Of a stretch of 11,304 bases of DNA, positions 5,742 through 11,304 are shown piece by piece; the first letter of the stretch is position 1, and every line of letters starts with the position of its first letter. The notes under the pieces were generated by a model. The model made no database searches. It was not told where the DNA came from and saw only the letters and a list, made by a program, of their open reading frames with translations. Source of the DNA: Methanocorpusculaceae archaeon UBA456 (lineage in GTDB: Archaea; Halobacteriota; Methanomicrobia; Methanomicrobiales; Methanocorpusculaceae). The stretch covers positions 25,067 through 36,370 of the forward strand of contig DAJQ01000041.1 in assembly GCA_002496395.1 (NCBI GenBank), written 5' to 3'. Position numbers and translations under genes: made by a program.

Positions 5742-6811
5742 TTTAGATATTGACGTATGAGACTAATATGGTTATCCAGCATTGAAAGGGCATCATCCTT
5801 TGACGAACCATATCCAAAAACACTGATCATCGCATCCCCTTCAGTAAATTCTGTTCCGGGATGGGGGATATCCGCAGTGATCGCACTGAACCGATCCAGT
5901 CGTGATCGAACCATGCAATCCTTCTCAGCAAAAAGGATACGCCGGGCAGAATAGCGGATTGGTTTTGGGCTATCAAGGGGCAGTCTCCCGGAACACGCAT
6001 CCATATGCAGGGAGAAGAGATTTGCTCCGGTCGATCCCTCGACGGTATCAAGGGTTGCCTGGAACCGTGGGTTCACCTCGATCGCAACCGCTTCATCTGA
6101 GAGCACAAAGTCAACGCCGATGGAACCGATACATCCACTCGCAGCAACAATCCGCTCGGCTAGTGCCATCATCTCATGTGCAAGCGGATGATCACAGGGG
6201 GTGATCGATCCGGCAAAGCCAAATGCAGAATCACCTGATCCACGGAGGATTTGCTCATTGGCTGCAATAGCTACTGCTCGTCTGCCATCTGAGACACAGG
6301 AGACACTGGCCGGCATCCCTTCAACAAATTTCTGGCAGATATAGGGGAGATCAAAACCGGTGATCCATTCATTTTTCTCCTCTTCTGTCCTGATAATCGC
6401 ATTTCTCCAGCCCCCTGCACCGCAGACCGGCTTGATCATAACAGGATAATCACCCACCCCTGCCCTATCAGGATGGGGGACAGCCAGCCGTGAAAAGAAT
6501 GACTGGGTCGCTGATTTATCAAGGAATGGCTGAATTGCCTCCGGATCGGTACCTGCGCGCGATATACCCGGGCAGATCGCCATCTCGGCCCCCGAGGTAA
6601 GGATCACGTGGTCAATTGAGTTGCGCAATAGGATCCGGTCGATTGCAGCCGGAAGATCGGCAAGTTCCAGAAACCCCTCGTAATCCGAAACAGTCCATTC
6701 AAGATCAACATCACAGAAGTGATCGACCGCACAGACCCGGTAACCCGCCCTTCTCGCAGAACGCGCAACATGCCGTGTGGCAAACCCCGCAACAAGAACA
6801 GTCTCCTTCAC
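5738..6811 (-). CDS. ATP-grasp superfamily ligase (COG2232-like), substrate unknown
   Basis: 357 residues. The N-terminal pre-ATP-grasp region (TVLVAGFATRHVARSARRAG, 4-23) is Rossmann-like. The ATP-grasp domain follows, with YPVMIKPVCGAGG (122-134) as the nucleotide-binding lysine and glycine loop, CQKFVEGMPASVS (159-171), GVDFVL (232-237) and the Mg-binding IEVNPRFQATLD (244-255, residues E245 and N247). Such enzymes join a carboxylate to an amine or thiol through an acyl-phosphate. This resembles the group annotated as predicted ATP-dependent carboligase; the real substrate is not known to me. It starts with GTG, which overlaps the trm56 stop by four bases (GTGA), and its own stop overlaps the tfe start. 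The position between tRNA-modification and transcription genes hints at, but does not prove, a role in information processing. Confidence 0.87.
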   Translation of the reverse strand: MKETVLVAGFATRHVARSARRAGYRVCAVDHFCDVDLEWTVSDYEGFLELADLPAAIDRILLRNSIDHVILTSGAEMAICPGISRAGTDPEAIQPFLDKSATQSFFSRLAVPHPDRAGVGDYPVMIKPVCGAGGWRNAIIRTEEEKNEWITGFDLPYICQKFVEGMPASVSCVSDGRRAVAIAANEQILRGSGDSAFGFAGSITPCDHPLAHEMMALAERIVAASGCIGSIGVDFVLSDEAVAIEVNPRFQATLDTVEGSTGANLFSLHMDACSGRLPLDSPKPIRYSARRILFAEKDCMVRSRLDRFSAITADIPHPGTEFTEGDAMISVFGYGSSKDDALSMLDNHISLIRQYLK

Positions 6812-7332
6812 CGCTCTACCATCTCTTTACCATGTTCACAGGGAACAACACTGATCTCTGCATCAGGAAACTCCAGATCCAGCTCTTTCCCTTCATATAA
6901 CTGATCTAAAAAGACAGCAAGTCCTGCAATCTCCGAGTGCGGCTGATTGGTTACCGCAATATTATAATCGGCAAGACCATAGACCTCGCCGGGCACCTTC
7001 TCAGCACCGACGATGACGAGGACCTTCTCGCGCGTACGAATCTCGCCGATCGTATCCTGGATACGGAGACCGTACATCGTCAGGTGCACAACAGCTCCAC
7101 CCGACTCCTGAAACTCCCGGATACAACGTTTCCAGGGAACATTATTTCGAACAAAGAAGGTTCCACCGAAACGGCGGGCAACTCCCTCGATACTCGCAAC
7201 GACACCGGGATCGTCTGCCGCAAGGTACATTCCATCTGCGCCAAGTGCACGTCCGGTCAATCCGACATGCGTCGTAACCCGTTGGTCACGGTCATGACGG
7301 TGGCCAATCCTGAGGATAGCGGATCGAACCAT
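6808..7332 (-). CDS. trm56: tRNA (cytidine(56)-2'-O)-methyltransferase Trm56
   Basis: 174 residues, of family length. It is a SPOUT-class methyltransferase that places 2'-O-methyl on C56 in the T loop of archaeal tRNAs using S-adenosylmethionine. The archaeal signature is visible: LRIGHRHDRDQRVTTHVGLT (7-26), VVHLTMYG (81-88), VIVGAEKVPGEVY (106-118, the knot loop) and VTNQPHSEIAGLAVFLD (127-143). An AGGAGG site lies over the end of the upstream helix-turn-helix gene, 11 bases before the ATG; the two genes are 6 bases apart. Its stop overlaps the next gene. No truncation or missing motif is seen. Confidence 0.94.
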   Translation of the reverse strand: MVRSAILRIGHRHDRDQRVTTHVGLTGRALGADGMYLAADDPGVVASIEGVARRFGGTFFVRNNVPWKRCIREFQESGGAVVHLTMYGLRIQDTIGEIRTREKVLVIVGAEKVPGEVYGLADYNIAVTNQPHSEIAGLAVFLDQLYEGKELDLEFPDAEISVVPCEHGKEMVER

Positions 7333-7338
7333 AACGCT

Positions 7339-7614
7339 CTAATCCTCCTGTTTCATCTTAATAACACCATTTTCGATTGTAAACGGAAGATCCTGTGCAT
7401 GCCGGATCCGGCAGGAGAGAAGCATCTCTTCGATCCCAAGAGGGTAAAGTAGCCCGTTCTCCTCTTTGATGAGGAGGTAGTGCTTGAGCCGATCAACAGA
7501 TGCACGCACCACATCAGATGAGAATCCACAAACGTTCTCTATACCAGAAACGGTGTTTGCCTGATCGCACACAATCCGGTGATAAATATCCCAGTCAACC
7601 TCTGCATCTTTCAC
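7339..7614 (-). CDS. Small predicted winged-helix protein
   Basis: 91 residues. Segment SGIENVCGFSSDVVRASVDR (23-42) has the spacing of a helix-turn-helix, followed by a wing-like strand pair (HYLLIKEENGLLYPLG). It looks like a small winged-helix domain, but I do not know a named family. It starts with GTG at 7614; no ATG is available and no ribosome site is visible. A minus-strand ATATAT box (about 7638-7645) sits roughly 28 bases upstream, which suggests a leaderless message. As first gene of the trm56-tfe operon it could be a local regulator or simply a co-expressed factor. Structure call moderate, function unknown. Confidence 0.7.
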   Translation of the reverse strand: MKDAEVDWDIYHRIVCDQANTVSGIENVCGFSSDVVRASVDRLKHYLLIKEENGLLYPLGIEEMLLSCRIRHAQDLPFTIENGVIKMKQED

Positions 7615-7649
7615 AGAGTATTATGGAGTGAAAAGAAACAATATATGTT
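7615..7649. promoter_or_regulatory. Short divergent promoter region
   Basis: Only 35 bases separate two diverging GTG starts (7614 on the minus strand and 7650 on the plus strand). An ATATAT motif lies about 28 bases before the minus-strand start, and a GTATTATG motif (about 7618-7625) lies a similar distance before the plus-strand start. Both genes would then have leaderless or nearly leaderless mRNAs from overlapping promoters. Inferred from spacing only. Confidence 0.4.
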
Positions 7650-8042
7650 GTGAACCAGAATGCCACCCTCGCCGATATTGTAGATGAGCTCCTCGACTAT
7701 GCAAATGAGGATGATGAACGGTTCGTGAAGGCTATTATCGGTCTGAGCCCTGAGATTCGATCAGAACTCTTGATATCCGACTTCCTCAATGCCTATCAGG
7801 TCTATATCTATCTCTTCAGGGAGATCCCGGATGAGATGATCACCGACCGGCTTCTCCTTCAACCGGCCTCCTCTCTTGAGAAAGGCACTCTCCTCGAAGA
7901 GAGAGGTCTCGTCGAACTCATGTTTCTCGTTCAGGGGGAGAGTCCCATTGTCCAGGTTAGAATAGAGAAAGATATTCTGGCAACCTTCAAAGGGAAGGAT
8001 GCGCACCGGCTTGCGATCCGATTTGCAGAAGAATTTGAATAA
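7650..8042 (+). CDS. Small acidic conserved-looking protein of unknown function
   Basis: 130 residues, rich in Asp and Glu, with no Cys, no signal peptide and no membrane segment. The N-terminal half is predicted helical (LADIVDELLDYANEDDERFV, 7-26; LISDFLNAYQVYIYLFREIP). The C-terminal part has strand-like stretches (GLVELMFLVQG, PIVQVRIEKDIL). I do not recognise a family. Codon use and composition match the neighbours, and the frame ends one base before the stop of the converging UPF0280 gene, so it is likely real. The start is GTG 7650; no in-frame ATG lies near. It is divergent from the trm56-tfe operon with a very short shared control region. Confidence 0.75.
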   Translation: MNQNATLADIVDELLDYANEDDERFVKAIIGLSPEIRSELLISDFLNAYQVYIYLFREIPDEMITDRLLLQPASSLEKGTLLEERGLVELMFLVQGESPIVQVRIEKDILATFKGKDAHRLAIRFAEEFE

Positions 8043-8043
8043 T

Positions 8044-8751
8044 TCAGATCCCCCGCGTGATCAGATTCGCATCAATTTTTGCCGGGACTATCTCCGGGAC
8101 ATTGCCATACGAAAAGAGAGAATCGCCAAAGATCGCAACGGCACCATGAACCCGTGAGCCGGAGAGACGATTGAAATCCGACTGATCATCGGCTGACAGG
8201 CGATTACAGAGTGCAGTTGCCCAGGCATCTGCTGCTGACACATCATCGGAAAAGACAGTGGCAGCATCAGCTGTTCCAAGTGATATTGAAGGGCCGACCG
8301 TAGCAGACGAAGTGCAGACACCACGTATCTTCTCCTGGGGAGGGCAGAGAAAGGCAGATTGCCCACCTGCTGAGGCACTGCCCGCATACATCCCTATCCT
8401 GAGGACACGGTCAGTCATAAGTGCGATATCACCGCCGTTATCAACAACACCAAAGAGAGCCCCACCTTCCTGCATCGCTTCCACCCCAGCCCAGGCAATC
8501 GTCCCGGCAACCGCTGCCATCGGGCCGACATCAGCTTCATATGCAGCATCCACCATCCGGCAGATCACCGGATTATCGGATCCTGGATCATAGGGCTCAA
8601 ACGTCGAGGCAAAAAAGGGATCAGCTGCCACCATTGCCTCGACAGCTACGCGTGCATCGAGAATCCCCGCCTTTGCCAGATCAATATCTGCTTCGCGATC
8701 GGCAAGGATCGTCGTAATTGTCTGCCTGTACTGGAAATGCCGTCGGATCAT
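8044..8751 (-). CDS. UPF0280 family ApbE-like protein (homocysteine cluster)
   Basis: 235 residues. Family landmarks are VGPMAAVAGTIA (75-86), GVVDNGGDIAL (101-111), GVCTSSATVGPS (144-155) and LGTADAATVFS (158-168), arranged as in ApbE-type flavin transferases but in the shorter UPF0280 form. Relatives are often next to DUF39 and NIL-ferredoxin genes and have been linked to homocysteine formation; the exact step is not settled. I start at ATG 8751, which overlaps the stop of the ferredoxin gene by four bases (ATGA) and matches the family N-terminus (MIRRHFQYRQT). The frame remains open further upstream, but that would run deep into the ferredoxin gene. It is the last gene of the operon. Confidence 0.9.
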   Translation of the reverse strand: MIRRHFQYRQTITTILADREADIDLAKAGILDARVAVEAMVAADPFFASTFEPYDPGSDNPVICRMVDAAYEADVGPMAAVAGTIAWAGVEAMQEGGALFGVVDNGGDIALMTDRVLRIGMYAGSASAGGQSAFLCPPQEKIRGVCTSSATVGPSISLGTADAATVFSDDVSAADAWATALCNRLSADDQSDFNRLSGSRVHGAVAIFGDSLFSYGNVPEIVPAKIDANLITRGI

Positions 8752-9134
8752 TGCCTGATAGAGAGTGCCTGATGCGGACAGGCACAGACACATTGTCCAC
8801 AGAGGATACACCGCTCTTCCTTGATCACGAGGTGGAACTCCTGATCAAATGAGAAGACCTCCTGCGGGCAGATGCTCAGGCAGGCACCGCACTCAACACA
8901 CTCATGTTCGTCATGAACAACAGCATTCTCCAGCTTCTTGACCTGCACCCCAAGCTCAGTCAGTCGGGAGGAGATCCGTGCCTCCTCATTTTCAGGAACA
9001 TCAATAAGCACCCACCCTTCATTGGAATCGATATGAGCACGTTCCACATTGATCATAACCCCGGTTTCCAGGACCACCTGTGAAATGAGCGGGCGCTTCA
9101 GGACATCCCGCTGAATAGTAAGGAAGAGTTTCAT
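8748..9134 (-). CDS. NIL domain / 2[4Fe-4S] ferredoxin, partner of the DUF39 protein
   Basis: 128 residues. An N-terminal NIL domain (about 1-72) is followed by a two-cluster ferredoxin. The first motif has C79, C82, C85 and C89 (CVECGACLSICP); the second has C109, C112, C115 and C119 (CILCGQCVCACP), with an extra C117. It is the counterpart of Methanosarcina acetivorans MA1822, which works with the DUF39 protein in turning aspartate semialdehyde and sulfide into homocysteine, probably by electron transfer or sulfur handling. I start at ATG 9134, where GGAGGTG lies 6 bases upstream and the start overlaps the DUF39 stop (ATGA). A GTG three codons earlier is also in frame but lies in the ribosome site. 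Confidence 0.93.
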   Translation of the reverse strand: MKLFLTIQRDVLKRPLISQVVLETGVMINVERAHIDSNEGWVLIDVPENEEARISSRLTELGVQVKKLENAVVHDEHECVECGACLSICPQEVFSFDQEFHLVIKEERCILCGQCVCACPHQALSIRQ

Positions 9135-10639
9135 GGCTGCCACCTCCGTGAGAAGAGCTTGCCGAGATCAACAGCATTTAAGATCCCAATGACGTGGAAC
9201 TCACTATCAACAACCGGGAGCGCACTGATGTTATGGTGTTCAAGCCGTTGTGCTGCTACATCAACTGGCTCATCCGGGGTGACGACAACGACCTTCTTAC
9301 TCATGATCTCAGAGACCTTCAGAGAATCTCCCTTGAGGAGAACAGACTTGGATACATCATAGGTTGTGATGATCCCAACCAGCTTCCCCTGCAAATCGAT
9401 CACCGGCAGATGATTTGTCTCACCCTTGAGGAGTTTTCTGGCAGCAGTCTTCACCGATTCGTCTTCGGTGATCGTGACAACCGCAGGATTCATGATCTCA
9501 CGTATTCTCGGAGTTTGCCGCGTCTCCCTCATTGGATGACTTCTTTTTCCGGTATTAATTCGTCGTGTCGGGAGGGCAACGGTAAATGATCCAGCCTCGA
9601 CCAGGCTTTTCAGCTCATGAGCAACCTGCCGGGCATGGCTGTAGCTTGACATGGAGGATGTCCGGACCAGCTCGCCATCGATCTCAACGTGTCCGCTTTT
9701 CAGTTCAGCATATGATACTGTCCGTACAACCGGCCTGTCTCTCCGCGGAGTTCCATAATCAACAATTGCGGTGATGAGATCTTCATCCCTGACCGCACAA
9801 TTCTTCACCGTATCGACATTCAGCATGGGGAGGGCAATACCCAGACCAACATACAGGCTGACACCATAGCCGGTAAAACTCGCAGCACGAAGATAATCAG
9901 GATTCATTGAGTTCAGATCCCCACTTACCATCAGCGTACCAAATCCATTTGATGGAGAACTCTGTGTCCCTTCTCCGACAATGACACCCTCTCCGCCACC
10001 AAGGAACAACGGTACTCCTGATCCGATCAGGTTGAATGTAGGATCGTTTGCAAGCGGGGAGAGGAGACCCGCACCGGAATATGAGATATTCCCCTGGTTT
10101 GAGAGGAGCATCCCCATATAGGTGTTCAGTGTCCGGTCAGATCGGTTGATAACCGCATTGTAAGACTGGTATGCATTTCTTGGATTGACCATCACCGCCT
10201 GATTCAGATCCTCAAGCAGAAGTTCTGTTGTGATCGTCCGCCTGGGATAGCAATCGGTTCCTTTGGAGATTGCACGGAGCTCGATCTGCCTGCCTGATAC
10301 GAGGTCCTCGATAACATGAGCACCGCCGTACTTTGACCCTTCTGTGGTGGACTCCTGGGTTGCGCCAATATATGCATCAACTGCAGCTATGCCAGCATAT
10401 GCCTCAACATCGTTGAGCCAGATCCTCTCCATCCGGATAGGTGGATCGGCATGCCCGAAGTTCAGAAAGGCTCCTGAAGAACACATCGCGCCGAAAGTGC
10501 CTGTTGTCACAACATCAACTTCGCGCAAGGCTCCTTCCTCGCCCAGTTCGGAGACGATATCAGGCATCTCCTCAGCAGTGACAACTATAGCATTTCCATC
10601 GCGTATTTTGAGATTAATCTCTTCGATGGATTTTGTCAT
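9131..10639 (-). CDS. L-aspartate semialdehyde sulfurtransferase (DUF39) with two CBS domains
   Basis: 502 residues from ATG 10639. The DUF39/COG1900 catalytic part (about 1-365) has TTGTFGAMCSSGAFLNFGH with C53 and SKGTDCYPRRT with C130. These match in place the two conserved cysteines of M. acetivorans MA1821 (C54 and C131 as I recall), implicated in persulfide chemistry. Two C-terminal CBS domains follow (about 381-434, MNPAVVTITEDESV...; about 444-497, MSKKVVVVTPDEPV...), likely an adenosyl-ligand sensor. The role is sulfur transfer to aspartate semialdehyde on the way to homocysteine and methionine in sulfide-using methanogens. An in-frame ATG at 10657 adds six residues; I prefer 10639 because it matches the family N-terminus (TKSIEEIN) and the cysteine numbering. 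First gene of a three-gene coupled operon. Confidence 0.93.
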   Translation of the reverse strand: MTKSIEEINLKIRDGNAIVVTAEEMPDIVSELGEEGALREVDVVTTGTFGAMCSSGAFLNFGHADPPIRMERIWLNDVEAYAGIAAVDAYIGATQESTTEGSKYGGAHVIEDLVSGRQIELRAISKGTDCYPRRTITTELLLEDLNQAVMVNPRNAYQSYNAVINRSDRTLNTYMGMLLSNQGNISYSGAGLLSPLANDPTFNLIGSGVPLFLGGGEGVIVGEGTQSSPSNGFGTLMVSGDLNSMNPDYLRAASFTGYGVSLYVGLGIALPMLNVDTVKNCAVRDEDLITAIVDYGTPRRDRPVVRTVSYAELKSGHVEIDGELVRTSSMSSYSHARQVAHELKSLVEAGSFTVALPTRRINTGKRSHPMRETRQTPRIREIMNPAVVTITEDESVKTAARKLLKGETNHLPVIDLQGKLVGIITTYDVSKSVLLKGDSLKVSEIMSKKVVVVTPDEPVDVAAQRLEHHNISALPVVDSEFHVIGILNAVDLGKLFSRRWQP

Positions 10640-10741
10640 ACTCAATATCTTCTCCATGCATTAAAAAAGGTTCCTTATAATACCTCACAGTAATATTTCG
10701 CATCGCAACACCTATGCCTTCTCCGATTCAATCATACTTCC
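10640..10741. promoter_or_regulatory. Divergent promoter region between the homocysteine operon and the Nif3-like gene
   Basis: On the minus strand a TATTATAA box (10675-10682) lies about 39 bases before the DUF39 start and would place transcription start near 10653, leaving a short leader with GGAGA. On the plus strand TAATATTT (10691-10698) lies about 48 bases before the Nif3-like ATG. No obvious operator palindrome was seen. Confidence 0.4.
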
Positions 10742-11304
10742 ATGAAGCTATCAGCATTCCTCAGTCAGATGGAGAAGATAGCCCCTGCATCGCTTGCAGA
10801 AGAGTTCGATTCAGACAGAATCGGGCTCGTTGTCGAGGGAACAGAGGATATCGATGTGGTTGCTGCAGCACTTGATCCAACGCTGAAGGTTGTGCAGTCA
10901 GCAGCAGCTCTCGGTGCAGATATGCTTGTCGTGCATCACACCCCCCTCTTCACTCCGGTTACCCGGATCACAGGTATAACAGCGCGCATATTGAGAATAC
11001 TCCTTGAGAATGAAATGAACCTCTTTGTGATGCATACGAATTTCGATCATGCTGAGAATGGAATTAACGATGCCCTCGCCGATCTTATTGAATTAACAAA
11101 CAGGAGACGGATGAGCCTTGGCATTGTCGGTGACTGCCACCTTGGGATTGATGAGTTGAACGGGCTTCTTGGGTGTGGCGTCCGGGTTCATGGCACAATC
11201 ACCACCCACGATCGGGTGGCTGTTGTGGGAGGATCCGGTTTCTCACCGGATCTCATGGATGAGGCAGTACGCTGTGGCGCGGAGGTATTCATCTCTTCTG
11301 AGAT
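10742..11304 (+). CDS. Nif3-like dinuclear metal-centre protein (C-terminus beyond window)
   Basis: Partial; the first 187 codons are visible. The NIF3 / YbgI family pattern is clear: ASLAEEFDSDRIGLVVEG (17-34), a VVAAALDPT strand (39-47), the metal-binding LVVHHTPLF (62-70, H65 and H66) and FVMHTNFDHAENGINDAL (95-112, H98 and D102), then the VVGGSGFSPDLMDEA turn (161-175). Family members form toroidal hexamers with a two-metal site in each subunit; many are annotated GTP cyclohydrolase I type 2, but the physiological reaction is uncertain. The final His/Glu metal ligands would be in the missing part. No ribosome site is seen before the ATG. It is divergent from the homocysteine operon. Confidence 0.9.
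   Translation, partial: MKLSAFLSQMEKIAPASLAEEFDSDRIGLVVEGTEDIDVVAAALDPTLKVVQSAAALGADMLVVHHTPLFTPVTRITGITARILRILLENEMNLFVMHTNFDHAENGINDALADLIELTNRRRMSLGIVGDCHLGIDELNGLLGCGVRVHGTITTHDRVAVVGGSGFSPDLMDEAVRCGAEVFISSE

Overview
The window looks like a piece of chromosome from a methanogenic archaeon, most likely of the Methanomicrobiales or a close relative. The pointers are archaeal transcription factor E, the archaeal tRNA C56 methyltransferase Trm56, an ACT-domain regulator of the archaeal COG2150 type, the methanogen-type homocysteine cluster (DUF39-CBS, NIL-ferredoxin, UPF0280), a receiver-PAS response regulator of the kind common in that order, and a tRNA-Leu with no encoded CCA. The species cannot be fixed from the sequence alone.

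Layout. At 1-1150 on the minus strand lie a truncated response regulator and a GyrI-like ligand-binding protein. From 1151 to 4703 the window is a loose, repeat-rich accessory stretch. It holds two full 419-bp copies of one repeat in opposite orientation (1322-1740 and 4196-4614) and three fragments of the same repeat (about 1229-1286, 3213-3487 and 4020-4155). Between these sit an AT-rich broken gene touching the 3' end of a tRNA-Leu(GAG) gene, an ACT-domain regulator and a lone HicB-type antitoxin. Non-coding DNA here is almost all repeat; I see nothing definite in 3124-3212, 3488-3656 and 3876-3970.

From 4704 to 7614 the minus strand carries a compact five-gene operon, read right to left: small helix-turn-helix protein, trm56, ATP-grasp enzyme, tfe, HD-domain phosphohydrolase. 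Stops and starts overlap by four bases at two of its junctions. A divergent small acidic protein of unknown role (7650-8042) meets the next minus-strand operon tail to tail. That operon (8044-10639) encodes the three-protein set linked to homocysteine synthesis from aspartate semialdehyde: DUF39-CBS protein, NIL/2[4Fe-4S] ferredoxin and the ApbE-like UPF0280 protein, all with overlapping ends. A divergent Nif3-family gene runs off the right edge.

How it fits together. The right two thirds are dense, coupled housekeeping operons for transcription initiation, tRNA modification and sulfur amino acid synthesis. The left third is a site of insertion and decay around a tRNA gene. The least explained element is the modular 419-bp repeat, whose head module folds into a row of hairpins and whose reading frames are not kept between copies.
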